Source of the DNA: Actinomycetospora callitridis
GTDB taxonomy: Bacteria; Actinomycetota; Actinomycetes; Mycobacteriales; Pseudonocardiaceae
NCBI RefSeq assembly: GCF_028737265.1
Contig: NZ_JAQZAK010000006.1
Coordinates: 248,001 to 312,000 of the forward strand
Length of the DNA stretch: 64,000 nt
Direction: 5' to 3'
Each line of letters begins with the position of its first letter. The stretch's first letter is position 1. The notes under the pieces were generated by a model. That model searched no databases. It worked only from the letters and a program-made list of their open reading frames with translations, and had not been told where the DNA came from. Below, in pieces: positions 1 to 9,234 of this stretch. A program made the position numbers and the translations under genes.

Positions 1-1920
1 CGCGCCGCGACGTTTCCCGTGAGCCTCAAGTAGCCGGTCAATGAGCCCTTCGAGGTCGTCGTAGAGCTGCTGCTCGTCGGGGAGCAGGTCGACCACGACG
101 GGGAGGACTTCGCGGTCCGCGAGATTCTCCGCTATGAGCCCTCGCTTCACGTAGGCCTTTAGGGTCGCTCGGCTGTGCCGGGCTACGTACTGCCTGACTG
201 GACTTAGAGCGCGCAACCAGGCCCGCAGCGCCTCCCTACCGGCCTCGCCAACCTCCTCGATCCGCTGCGACGAGTCGACCCCGTCGAGGCCGAAACGGAA
301 GACCATTTCTGCGATAACCGGTCCCAGCTGCCGGGAAATGTCGGCGGCAAGGCTCTCCTCTGCGCGGGTTTGGGGCAATGAAGGAGTCCGCCGGACCTGC
401 TCCGCGAGCCACGCCCAGGCGATTTGACGGGTATCGGGTTTGGCCAGCTCGGCGTAGAAGCGGATGAAGGCCCGTTCCTCCGTGAGCGGCCCTGACAGGC
501 CGGTCTGCCGGAGGAGATCGACGAGCTCAACCGCGTTCGTCTGTAGCGGGGTCGCGGTCATCAACCAGATGGCCCTTGCCGCGTTCCCTTCGTTGACCCT
601 GTCGAGGAGCTCCAGCAGCCGGCTGGGCCGGTACCGGTCCTCGTTCGCGTGGTTTCTCCGGGCGTGGTGCGCTTCGTCCACAATGAGCAGGTCGTACGGG
701 CCTGCGGCGAGGACGAGCTCCTGTTGGTCAGGTCGCCGCGCAAGGTGGCTAGAGGCGAGGAGCAAGGGGTGTTCGGCATAGGGGTTCGGGCCGGCGGGTC
801 GGACGTCATCGGGGTGCGCGCCGTAGATCTTGCCCTGATCGAGTCTAGGCACCCAGAGCGCGAACTTCTCGAACAGCTCGTCCTGCCATTGCCGACAGAC
901 GTTCGCGGGGGCTAACACGAGGGCTTTCGCAACCTCGCCATTCAGGACCAGCTGCCGGAGGCCCATGCCGGCGCTGATGGTCTTGCCGAGGCCGACCTCG
1001 TCCGCTACGAGCCACGAGCGCGGGTACATGCCCGCGAGCCGCGCGACATTCTGGCGCTGGTGGGGGAACAACCGTACGCCGCTGGTCGCCTCCGCAAGGT
1101 CACCAGCCCACGGGAGGCGGGGCGCCGCGTGGAGGAACCGGGCAACCGTATTTGGCTCCCCCATAGGCGGTGCCTCCTCGGGGTCGCGCTCCCCGGGCAC
1201 CGTGTCGGGGGCACGCGCGATTAGCGCTTCTTCGACTGCCTCCGGCAGCGGGTAGACTCGGAAGCCGGGGACCTGGCCTGTCCACCGCTTCTCGAACCTG
1301 CTCGACCAGAACGCGAAATGCGGGGCGGAATCGCCCCAGCTGCTATAGACGCTGAACGACTCGAAGTTACGGGTCCAAGCGGTCGCGGACTCGTTCACTG
1401 ACCCCTGGAAAGCGACGGCATCCTGCGTCTCGTCTCGGAGCACCCCGATCTTCTCGTGGAAGTACGGCTTGCTGCCGTCGCCGACAATCGGTTTGCCGTG
1501 CTCGTCCACCGCCACAGCGATCTTCACGACTAGCCGATTCTGCTTGACGAGCCATGCGAGCACCTCGATTCGGCGCCGGCCAATGTCGTCGCTTGTCACT
1601 AGGCCGGCGGCGAGCCGGTCCGCGAGGGGGCCAGCGGTGATGATCTTTCCCTGGAGAGCCTCAACGTCCTCGTCCCGCAGCTCCGCGCCGCAAAGGAGGC
1701 GGACGCTGCCGTTCCCATTGACGAACCGGGACAAGCCTTTCGCCGCGACAGATAGTGAGGATGAACGAAAGTATCCGACAGACCGGGAGTACGATGTCGC
1801 CCGCTGCAGCGCGGGGACATAGAACGAGTTGAGGACGTCGTCGCCGCTGTCGTAGCCGGGCGGCAGGTCGAGAGTCCGCAAGGGGGGTCGGCGCGCGCCT
1901 GGCGCGATCTCATGTGCCAC
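1..1920 (-). CDS. PLD-like nuclease / SNF2-type helicase, partial (Hma-like defence helicase)
   Basis: The first 640 residues are present; the C-terminal helicase half lies beyond the left edge. Residues about 25-225 form a phospholipase-D-like domain with an H155-E-K157 motif and the downstream GSVNES block (about 173-178), a PLD nuclease signature. Residues about 275-640 are the first RecA lobe of an SNF2/SF2 helicase: DEVGLGKT (307-314), DEAH (415-418) and TATPLQ (455-460). The GTG start lies two bases after the methylase stop, so it is the last gene of a coupled operon. The PLD-helicase fusion beside DUF1156 and DUF499 proteins fits the predicted helicase-methylase-ATPase antiphage systems; role inferred. 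Codon use is less GC-biased than in the rest of the window. Confidence 0.9.
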   Translation of the reverse strand, partial: MAHEIAPGARRPPLRTLDLPPGYDSGDDVLNSFYVPALQRATSYSRSVGYFRSSSLSVAAKGLSRFVNGNGSVRLLCGAELRDEDVEALQGKIITAGPLADRLAAGLVTSDDIGRRRIEVLAWLVKQNRLVVKIAVAVDEHGKPIVGDGSKPYFHEKIGVLRDETQDAVAFQGSVNESATAWTRNFESFSVYSSWGDSAPHFAFWSSRFEKRWTGQVPGFRVYPLPEAVEEALIARAPDTVPGERDPEEAPPMGEPNTVARFLHAAPRLPWAGDLAEATSGVRLFPHQRQNVARLAGMYPRSWLVADEVGLGKTISAGMGLRQLVLNGEVAKALVLAPANVCRQWQDELFEKFALWVPRLDQGKIYGAHPDDVRPAGPNPYAEHPLLLASSHLARRPDQQELVLAAGPYDLLIVDEAHHARRNHANEDRYRPSRLLELLDRVNEGNAARAIWLMTATPLQTNAVELVDLLRQTGLSGPLTEERAFIRFYAELAKPDTRQIAWAWLAEQVRRTPSLPQTRAEESLAADISRQLGPVIAEMVFRFGLDGVDSSQRIEEVGEAGREALRAWLRALSPVRQYVARHSRATLKAYVKRGLIAENLADREVLPVVVDLLPDEQQLYDDLEGLIDRLLEAHGKRRGA

Positions 1921-1922
1921 GG

Positions 1923-4871
1923 CTAGAACAGCGCGGGGGGCGCCTCGGCGAGCACCGCGTCGGGGTCCGGCAGCATGTGGATGTCGTCGAAGAAAGAGGT
2001 TCGTAGCGAGTCGAGGATGCGCGCCTCCGGGCGAACGAAGACGCCCTTCTGTTTGCGCCGAGGCACTGCGTGCAATGCCGCGCGAACCAATTCTCTAAAT
2101 CGCGTTTCGTCTGCAAACCTGTGCCGATCCAACCATGATTGGGCGGCGCGAACCCCGTCCTCTTCGTACACGAGCATTAACGCGTGCAACGCGTCCACAA
2201 GGGTATTGTACGAGTTCGCGTCGGTGTCGAGCGCCCTTGCTGTACGCCGCTGCGCCGGGGACAGCAGCGTCACCTTGCCGGAAACCGCCTTGATGAGCCT
2301 GTGCGTCGTAGTTAGCGCGTCGAGGTCCAGGTGCGTTGCAAGTGAAAGCTTCAGCGCCTCGCCGGCCGGAAACTCCGCGGCCTGGAAGTCCGACCAAGCT
2401 AGCAACCACCAATCGGTGACTCGGTCAAATTCAACATCCTTGCCGCCTAGGAGCCCGCGCTTCTTCAAGGCCGCGACCCTCTCGCGAGCAAGGTCGAGGG
2501 CAATGTCCGGTCGCAGGACCTCCGGCTTGCCGTTGGCATCCAGCTCGCCGGTAAACACCGGCCAGTTACGCGACAGGACCGCGAGAACTGGGCCGTAGGT
2601 CGCGAGAGTGAGATCGACGCCCTTGAGCCCGTGGCTGCTGAACCGACCGACCGCATCCACGGCGGCCTGTCCTACCTCTTGCCGGATGTCGGCCCAATAA
2701 GCAGGGGTCGTGGTTCCGCGCTTGTGACAGTTCAGCAGGATGGTGGACTGTGCCGAGTTCTTCTTCGCCTGGTGCAAGGAGTTCTCAGACTCAGTTGCGA
2801 TGGGCCACGACGACGTGATGGCGAAGCCGGAGTTGAGGAGCGCCGCCCCCAGCGTGTCCCAGGCATCTACCCGCTTATGCGTGAACATCACGTTCAGCAC
2901 GCCCTGCTCGGAGAGGACCCGGTGCGCCTCCCGGAAGGATTGCGTGAGTAAATCCTCATAATGCGCGCTGGCGAGTTCCGACGCTGTGGTCGTTCCCTTC
3001 GCTCGCTTTCCGCGGCCGGAGTGCGTTGCGACATCCTTAAACAAAGATGGGTTAGCCACTGCCTCATCTAGCTTGTCCGTGATCATGAGGTCGCAGAACT
3101 CAGGCCAGATACCACTCAAGGAACGCTTGAGCCAAACATAGAAGAAGTCACTCAGTTCCGCGTACATAACATTGTCGTAGTACGGCGGGTCCGTGATGAC
3201 GGCATCGACGGAGCCGCTCGGCATGTCCACTGAGGTAGCGCTCCCGCGCAACACGCGCGGACGACCAAGTACCGCCCCGTCGCCCTCCAGCCGTGCCTGT
3301 GTGGTCCCGTGCACATTGCGACTGAGCTGTCGATGGATACTTGCTGCCTTATTAGCCACCCACGGAATGAGTAGTCGTGCAGTTTCGAACTCCGCGCAGG
3401 TCCATGAGAACGCAAAGTCGTGACGATCAAAGCTATTTCGGATCTTCACCCTGCTAGCGTCCCAGTTACACTGCTTGCTGTTGTAGTCAAGCGCTCGGTC
3501 TAGGGCGAAGGCGAGGAGAAGGGCCGCGGCTCGACCTCTCTCGTTCCCGAGCTCGCGCCGCATCTCCGGTTGTATGCGGATGAGCTCCTCTAACAGGACC
3601 ATGTTGGACAGTAGCTGGCGGGGTAGGAAAGCTTCCGACCAGCGTGCAACACCCATACGAAGCAGCTCATCCGTCTTTTGGCCGGTCTGGATCTGCTCGT
3701 CAGGCATCAGCCCGTCGATCTCCCAGTGAGGTCGGAGAGATGCAAGTTCCTTCTCCGCCTCGGCGATCGCAGAAATGTCCGCGTCGTTTGGGCCACGGAA
3801 GCGCCGCCCCTTTACCGAGGCCTCCTGGTAGCAAACGGCGAGAAGCACATATGTGCCATTACCTGCCTTGGCCTGCTGCTGGATGTATTCCCCGGAGAAA
3901 GTCGCGTCCCGAGTCCAAACGCTCTCGGCTACGCCGCCCTTGTAGGTCGCCCTATCTCCGTAATGTGCCGCCATGTTGCCCTCGACGACGCTAGGCAATA
4001 GCTTCCCGGCGTCTCGATCCACATCAAGTCGCACAGCAACTTGAGTTCCAACTGAGTCAGTGCGAGCGAGCCACAGATTTGGCGCTAGCGGGGTCGGGAG
4101 CCCAGTCACAGGGCACGGTACCGCGAAGGCCCAGATGTAGGACTGGACGGGGTTTTCTGCGTCGGTTGGGAAGTAGCCGGCGAGTCGCGCCTCGGCAGCG
4201 GAAGCCCAGCGACGGCCCCACGCCTCGACGTCCTCGGCCAGATCTTGACCGAAGTCGTGAGCAACACCGAGCGTGCCCTGCAGGATCGCGGACGCGACCG
4301 GATTGAGTTCGTTGGCGACGACGTCGCACCCCAGTCGCATGGCCTCAAAGGGGATGCTGCCTCCGCCTGCGAACAGGTCAAGAGTGAGCGGCGGCTCGTC
4401 TCGCGAGGCTCCTGTTCGGAGGGCGCTGAGTCTACGGAGCGTAGCGATCTCGTCAGCCTCAGGGGCCCGGGTGAACGCCCGCTCATAGCCGTACGCATTC
4501 CCCTTCGTCCGGACTCCGGCTGCGACTGCAGCTGCGATTTCGCCACGTGCCCGGACCGGGTCCTTGCCGCGCGGGATGCCGACGACTTGCAGGAACCATT
4601 GGTGATAGGCAGCCTCGTTGACGAACTCCTTAAGGAGGCCGTCCAAAACCCTTTGGGCATCGCTGTCCTGCCCCGCCGAAGCGGGGGTAGGCCAGGCAGG
4701 CAAGAGGCTGCCGAGTATCGCGGCCCTGCTAGCGGAGAGTGGTCTGCGGGCCCACCAGACGTGCACAACGTTCACTGGAGGCATGGCGGTGGCGCTGCCT
4801 CGCTCGCGCAGGCTCTCGGCGCCGATCTGCTGGGCGGGGAACCACTGGTCGATCAGGCTGGGGACGGTCAT
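1923..4871 (-). CDS. DUF1156 adenine-specific DNA methylase
   Basis: This 982-residue protein carries the DUF1156 N-terminus (VHVWWARRPLSASRA, residues 37-51). It has a SAM-binding motif LFAGGGS (about 166-172) and the N6-adenine/N4-cytosine catalytic motif DPPYYDN (561-567). The long C-terminal part (about 600-982) has no motif I recognise and may be target recognition or partner binding. Its ATG overlaps the upstream stop as ATGA, and the helicase follows after two bases. In such loci the methylase is presumed to mark self DNA or sense unmodified DNA; no specificity can be read from the sequence. Confidence 0.93.
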   Translation of the reverse strand: MTVPSLIDQWFPAQQIGAESLRERGSATAMPPVNVVHVWWARRPLSASRAAILGSLLPAWPTPASAGQDSDAQRVLDGLLKEFVNEAAYHQWFLQVVGIPRGKDPVRARGEIAAAVAAGVRTKGNAYGYERAFTRAPEADEIATLRRLSALRTGASRDEPPLTLDLFAGGGSIPFEAMRLGCDVVANELNPVASAILQGTLGVAHDFGQDLAEDVEAWGRRWASAAEARLAGYFPTDAENPVQSYIWAFAVPCPVTGLPTPLAPNLWLARTDSVGTQVAVRLDVDRDAGKLLPSVVEGNMAAHYGDRATYKGGVAESVWTRDATFSGEYIQQQAKAGNGTYVLLAVCYQEASVKGRRFRGPNDADISAIAEAEKELASLRPHWEIDGLMPDEQIQTGQKTDELLRMGVARWSEAFLPRQLLSNMVLLEELIRIQPEMRRELGNERGRAAALLLAFALDRALDYNSKQCNWDASRVKIRNSFDRHDFAFSWTCAEFETARLLIPWVANKAASIHRQLSRNVHGTTQARLEGDGAVLGRPRVLRGSATSVDMPSGSVDAVITDPPYYDNVMYAELSDFFYVWLKRSLSGIWPEFCDLMITDKLDEAVANPSLFKDVATHSGRGKRAKGTTTASELASAHYEDLLTQSFREAHRVLSEQGVLNVMFTHKRVDAWDTLGAALLNSGFAITSSWPIATESENSLHQAKKNSAQSTILLNCHKRGTTTPAYWADIRQEVGQAAVDAVGRFSSHGLKGVDLTLATYGPVLAVLSRNWPVFTGELDANGKPEVLRPDIALDLARERVAALKKRGLLGGKDVEFDRVTDWWLLAWSDFQAAEFPAGEALKLSLATHLDLDALTTTHRLIKAVSGKVTLLSPAQRRTARALDTDANSYNTLVDALHALMLVYEEDGVRAAQSWLDRHRFADETRFRELVRAALHAVPRRKQKGVFVRPEARILDSLRTSFFDDIHMLPDPDAVLAEAPPALF

Positions 4872-5281
4872 CGTTTCGGTCCTTCCCCTAGGAGTAGGCG
4901 CAGGGATCGCAGGCCGTTGCGTCGGCTGGTCTGCGCGTGCCAGTAGGCCGCTTCCTCCCGGCTCATCGCCGCGACGCCCTCAGCGACTGTGGTGATGCGG
5001 TCTACGCGCTGTAGCGGCTTGACCGCACGTAGGAGCAGCTCGACTTGAGCGCCGAGCTGAGGGTCGACGACTATGGGCTCGCCGCTCGTCCAGTCGCGTC
5101 CTCGTAGCCTCGACGATCGGAGGATCTCTTGAAAACCCGCTACGAGGTGGATCGCGCGGTACCCGTTAACGCGGACCTGCCGTTCCGTACCCTCGAGGTC
5201 AGTCGTCAGCACGGTCAGAGCGGCGACACGCCCGTCCTCGTCCCGTTCGACGACACACTGGTACCGCTCGTTTCTGGTCAA
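4868..5281 (-). CDS. small conserved partner in the ATPase-methylase-helicase operon, unknown function
   Basis: About 137 residues, charged and soluble, with no signal peptide or membrane segment. I do not recognise the family with certainty; a DUF7680- or DUF3780-type accessory protein of these loci is possible. The start chosen is TTG at 5281, overlapping the ATPase stop as TTGA, with AGGAAA a few bases upstream. An ATG 33 bases further upstream would overlap the ATPase more. The stop overlaps the methylase ATG as ATGA, so all three genes are tightly coupled. Its retention between two large enzymes suggests a structural or recognition subunit (inference). Confidence 0.75.
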   Translation of the reverse strand: MTRNERYQCVVERDEDGRVAALTVLTTDLEGTERQVRVNGYRAIHLVAGFQEILRSSRLRGRDWTSGEPIVVDPQLGAQVELLLRAVKPLQRVDRITTVAEGVAAMSREEAAYWHAQTSRRNGLRSLRLLLGEGPKR

Positions 5282-8277
5282 GGAGTTTCCTGGGTGTTGA
5301 TGCAAATTCCGCACTTCGTCGGTCCAGTGGACTGGGCGGCTTTGACGACGTTGGCCACCTCCGGCCCCTGCAGTTCGACGGCCTGGGGCCAGGCTAGATC
5401 TACCGTTGCCTTGAGGTCGGCGGGACGCTTAAGAAGCGCCCTGAGCGCCTCGTTGAGGGGGCTGTATTCAGCCGCCGTGCCTCGGAACACGATGTTGACC
5501 TCGTGCTCAGGGCTGTCTAGCTGAATTCGGGCGGTGATGTCGTAGGTAACTGTCGCCTTCGGGCCGGTACCGGGCGCAAGAGTCAGGAGCCGCTGGAGCT
5601 CCTTACCCGCGTGGTCGCCGAGTTCGGCGACCTCAACGTGCAGGCCAGTCACGTGAGTCTTGTCAGCTTCCGCCGCCGCCGTGCGCGCCGTGACGAGGGC
5701 TGGTCCGGCTGCACCGCTGCCATGGAAGCGGTTGACGGCGGGCGTGGAGTCCCCTCCGCCACTAATGCCTGCACCGCCTGCACCGCCGCCCGAGGCGCAC
5801 GGCCCGGTGTGGACCTGGTCGCAAAGCGGACAGGCTTCGGGGCCGGTGTCCTTGTATGAACCGGGTGGGTTCAGCAGTACGTCCTCGCCGAGACGGGGGG
5901 TCGGCCCAGGGCGTGCTGCTGTGGCCCAGCTGTCCGCTCCACCTCCCGGCGCCTGGTACTCCCACACGCCATTACGCACCCCTGCAATAAGCAAGTTGAC
6001 GAGCTGCTGCCGGTCCAGAACTATCTTGAGATCAGGGCGCCGCGCGAAGGCGCGTGCCACCTCCATGGTCGGCTGCGGCGAGTCGAACTGCGCGCCTAAC
6101 TTGCTGCGCACATACGCCGGGTCGAGCGGCTTGCTCCCTGCAACAAGTGTCTTATCCATCGACTCCAGCCGTTCGAGGATCGCATCGGTCTGATTTGGGA
6201 CCAGGCTGGCCGATGTGATCGTCCCGAGTACGACGGTCTCCAGCTCGCCAGCGCCCGGGACGTACAAGACGTTGACGTGGTTGCAGACCGCAACGCGAGC
6301 AAGACCGGTTGCCGCGGAAGCCTGCTTACCGACGTCGGCGCGCTTCTCCTCACCGAGCGTGGCGAGGAGCTCCGGGGTCGCGCGCAGCTGCTCCAACGCG
6401 AGTAGCCGGCGGACAGCCCTGAGCATCGGCTCGTGACCGCCGGAGCTCGGAGCGAGGAACACCAGCCGGTTGCGATATTCGCGCACGCCCCCACCGGGAG
6501 ACTTCTCGTACGTCTCCGCGACTTTCCGGGGTACAGGTCCGTCGGGGTCAACGCCGAGGCCGTCGCCAAAGTCGTCCCAGTGATAGACGACGAGGTAAGC
6601 ATCCTCACTGTTATCAGGAATCTTCGCGTCTTCCCATGCGCGGCGAACTTTAAAAGCGGAGTCCTTGAACTGCTCACTAAGGATCTTCGTCGCCCGCTCA
6701 CGTACCTTACTGCCGGGGATCTTATCCTCGGCCTCCTGGACGAGCCGGACCAGGCTCGCCTCGGTCGAGAAGCGGTATCCACGGACGTCGGCGTGCAGGT
6801 ACCAGCAGGTGGTCTCCAGGCCGTCGAGGGCCTTCACGATCAAATTCGCGTCGTTGCCGGGGGTCAGGACTGCACCATAGAGGTCGCTTGCAGAGACACC
6901 CGGGACTTCCCGCGTGAGACTGAACAGGTATGCCGTGGTGGCGAGGCGGCGCCCGTAAGGCGTGCCCATCCTCGAGTCGACCTCGTCGGCATGGCTCGGT
7001 GCGCCCCCTGCCTGCTGCGCGATATCCGCGCGAATTACAGGCTCGTAGAGGGGGCGGTCAATGCGGCTCGAGAGGTCCTCCGCGAGTGCGCTGTCCGAAA
7101 GGTCGAGGTTGTGCAGGTGGATGAGATCGAGGTCGACTCCGTTGCCCCAGGTTCGCCGGATCACCCGGGCAAGCAGCCGCAGCGCCCCGCGGGTCCGCTG
7201 AAAGTTCGGGATTGTTGACAGCCGCTTGTCGAGGACTCGGACAAGGTCCGGGTGGAACGGGTAGCTCGTCTCAATGTCCTTGGCGTAACTACCACTGACC
7301 ATCTCAGGCGGGAGGTCGAGGCCGGCGGCGTGGGCTGATTCGGCCGCCTCAGCATACCGGAGTGCGACGGACTTCTTTTCGGACAGGTGTGTCAAATCGG
7401 TCTCGAAGAGCCGGCGGGCGAGGATCTTCGGGAGGTCTGCTTCTCCGCTGGGGCGCAGAACGAGCTCTTTGCGGGCGAGCAGGCTCGCGACCTCCTTGAG
7501 CGTTGAGGCGAGGTCCTCCGTGTCGGCGGCAAAGGCGTCGGTCTCGCCAGCGGTCGTGATGACTACGACGACTTGCTCGCTGCTGTCCGCCGCTTCCAAC
7601 AGGGCCATTAGGAACGACAGGGTCTGCTTTGCGAGGGTGCTCTCCGCGACCTTGCGCGCGCCGGCTGCGGAGAGATACCGCGCGATCTCGTCGATGAGGA
7701 TGAGGACGGGCTTGCCCTCGAATATTCGCTTGAGCTGATCACTGCCGGGTGCGCTAAGCGCCTCGTCGTCTCCCCGGACGATTTCGTAGGCGGCGAGGCC
7801 GCCGATTTGGAGCGCGAGGTAGCCCCACGGCGTTCGGGCGGCGATGCCGTGCACGGTCGGGAAGGTGCTCGCGCCTGCGCTAGTGCCGACGAAAACCGCG
7901 ACCGTGGCGGGTGTCACGCCAGCGCCCGCGAGGACGGCGGGATCCATAAAGGTCACGGCCAGGTCGGCCGGGATTCCGGTGCGCGCGGCGTGAAAAAGCG
8001 CAATGAGATTATGGGTCTTGCCGCCGCCGAAGTTCGTCTCCAGCCGCAGGACGCTCGCCGCGTCCGGGCGGGTCCCTCCGACCCGGCCGAGCGCCTCGTT
8101 CAGCAGAGTGCGCAGGCCCTCGCTTGGATAGGTCTGGGCGAAGAACGACTCCGGCTTGCGGTAGGCGTCGGCGGCGGTCCCCGACGCGACGTCCTCAAGC
8201 CCCGCAGCAAAACGGCCTTCCGTCAGCTCACCCGCCATCACGTCCTGGCGGGGCGTGAGGGTCCTGAGCAAAGTCAT
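5278..8277 (-). CDS. DUF499 AAA-type ATPase of Hma-like defence operon
   Basis: The 999-residue protein has Walker A NFGGGKTH (about 82-89) and Walker B VLILIDEIAR (about 191-200), followed by a long helical region. This is the DUF499 (COG1483) ATPase layout. The C-terminus has a CPLC knuckle followed by further Cys/His, a Gly-rich linker, and a CGIC pair at the extreme end, suggesting metal binding. I chose the ATG at 8277 (MTLLRTLTPRQD), preceded by GAGGGAGAA; an in-frame extension to 8337 has no better site. First gene of the four-gene operon, so the promoter should lie in 8278-8400. DUF499-DUF1156-helicase neighbourhoods are predicted phage-defence modules. Confidence 0.9.
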   Translation of the reverse strand: MTLLRTLTPRQDVMAGELTEGRFAAGLEDVASGTAADAYRKPESFFAQTYPSEGLRTLLNEALGRVGGTRPDAASVLRLETNFGGGKTHNLIALFHAARTGIPADLAVTFMDPAVLAGAGVTPATVAVFVGTSAGASTFPTVHGIAARTPWGYLALQIGGLAAYEIVRGDDEALSAPGSDQLKRIFEGKPVLILIDEIARYLSAAGARKVAESTLAKQTLSFLMALLEAADSSEQVVVVITTAGETDAFAADTEDLASTLKEVASLLARKELVLRPSGEADLPKILARRLFETDLTHLSEKKSVALRYAEAAESAHAAGLDLPPEMVSGSYAKDIETSYPFHPDLVRVLDKRLSTIPNFQRTRGALRLLARVIRRTWGNGVDLDLIHLHNLDLSDSALAEDLSSRIDRPLYEPVIRADIAQQAGGAPSHADEVDSRMGTPYGRRLATTAYLFSLTREVPGVSASDLYGAVLTPGNDANLIVKALDGLETTCWYLHADVRGYRFSTEASLVRLVQEAEDKIPGSKVRERATKILSEQFKDSAFKVRRAWEDAKIPDNSEDAYLVVYHWDDFGDGLGVDPDGPVPRKVAETYEKSPGGGVREYRNRLVFLAPSSGGHEPMLRAVRRLLALEQLRATPELLATLGEEKRADVGKQASAATGLARVAVCNHVNVLYVPGAGELETVVLGTITSASLVPNQTDAILERLESMDKTLVAGSKPLDPAYVRSKLGAQFDSPQPTMEVARAFARRPDLKIVLDRQQLVNLLIAGVRNGVWEYQAPGGGADSWATAARPGPTPRLGEDVLLNPPGSYKDTGPEACPLCDQVHTGPCASGGGAGGAGISGGGDSTPAVNRFHGSGAAGPALVTARTAAAEADKTHVTGLHVEVAELGDHAGKELQRLLTLAPGTGPKATVTYDITARIQLDSPEHEVNIVFRGTAAEYSPLNEALRALLKRPADLKATVDLAWPQAVELQGPEVANVVKAAQSTGPTKCGICINTQETP

Positions 8278-8633
8278 CCTGCGGTTCTCCCTCGAGAGGT
8301 GACGCTGTCCGGCTGAAGGTATCGCGCGCAGTCTCACCGGGGAGACGTTCGATGCTGGCGCTCAGGCCCGGTCCGGGTGACATCCTGCAGAGCCTAAGAT
8401 CCACTCACGACCTCTGCGACCTTGGCAGAGCGGCCTAGCTGCCTCCTGTTGCAGTAGAAGCGGTAGTACACAACGCCGGAGCGGTTCGAGACCCAGCGGG
8501 GCTTCCGGTTGAGCGGGGACTCCCACCGGGAAACCCCTGGATGCCACTCGAACGTGCGCCTCCAAGAGTGGGGTCCCAGCCGGGGCAGCCGCACCCCGGA
8601 GGGGGCGACTGGGTGCTGCGACAGCGCGGCCAG
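8278..8633. other. 356-bp region upstream of the defence operon, island edge
   Basis: No confident gene lies here. On the minus strand TACCTT (about 8319-8324) could be a -10 for the DUF499 operon, but no convincing -35 is visible. A minus-strand ORF of 66 residues (8394-8594) is listed separately. The stretch separates lower-GC defence genes from a broken chromosomal membrane-protein gene, so the insertion boundary probably falls inside it. I found no obvious att repeat, tRNA 3' end or terminal inverted repeat. Confidence 0.5.
8394..8594 (-). CDS. possible small ORF or gene fragment upstream of DUF499
   Basis: A 66-residue ORF starting at GTG, reading through SGVVYYRFYCNRRQLGRSA. The aromatic/basic composition and plausible codon use resemble a coding fragment more than a random antisense frame. 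No clear ribosome site precedes it and no family is recognised. It could be the leftover end of a gene disrupted at the island boundary, or non-coding. Confidence 0.25.
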   Translation of the reverse strand: MRLPRLGPHSWRRTFEWHPGVSRWESPLNRKPRWVSNRSGVVYYRFYCNRRQLGRSAKVAEVVSGS

Positions 8634-9147
8634 AGTTCGTCACGGTCAACGGATCGCTGCCGATGCTGCACGTCCTGCTGGGGCTGGTGTTCCTCGCGGT
8701 GCTGGTCCACGTTCTGCGCCGGGCCGCGGGCCCGGCGGCGGCGGTCTACACCTCGCCCTCGCCGGCGGGGTCTTCTTCTTCGCCCTGACCGCCGCGGGTT
8801 TCGCGGCCGAGGTGGCGTACCCCGCGGCGGTCGTGCGGTTCGGCGGCGTCGTCCTCCCCGTGCTCTCCCAGCCTCTGCTCGCGCTGGCCGTCTGGAGCTA
8901 CCACTACGCCCAGCTCGGGGCGGCGGCGATGATCCTCGCGACGTCGCTCGTCGTGTGGCGGACCCGGGTCCTGCCCTCCTGGGTCGCCGTGGCCGGCGTT
9001 CTCGGCGTCCTCCCGTTGCTGCACCTCTGGCTGCCGATCGTCGCCGCGCTGAGCAGCCTGCTCTGGTTCGCGGTGCTCGGGGTGGCGCTCCTGGTCGCGC
9101 CGACGGTGCCCGCCGAGGATCGGGACGCCGCGCCGGCGACCGTCTGA
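8634..9147 (+). pseudogene. 5'-truncated, frameshifted multi-pass membrane protein
   Basis: One reading frame gives VNGSLPMLHVLLGLVFLAVL from about 8645; a different frame gives LALAGGVFFFALTAAGF from about 8755 to the stop at 9147, with several further hydrophobic helices. Restoring one C in the TACAC-CTCGCC run near 8750 would join them into one continuous membrane protein. No start codon with a ribosome site precedes the first segment, and the N-terminal part is missing at about 8634, next to the defence island. Truncation by island insertion plus a single-base deletion is the simplest reading; a sequencing error could explain the shift but not the missing start. Confidence 0.7.
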
Positions 9148-9234
9148 CGACGACGGTCGTCCGGGAGGCGTGCCGGGCGGGACCGCACGGGTACTGGCGC
9201 GGACAGACGATCCCCGCACCGAGGAGGCCGTGCC

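Noticed and set aside
1..8277. Class 1 DISARM
   Set aside because: No DrmA, DrmB (DUF1998) or DrmC-like genes; DUF499 and DUF1156 fit the Hma-like arrangement better.
8483..8493. GGTTCGAGACC, similar to a tRNA T-loop at the island edge
   Set aside because: No acceptor stem or remaining cloverleaf is present, and no matching repeat was seen at another edge.
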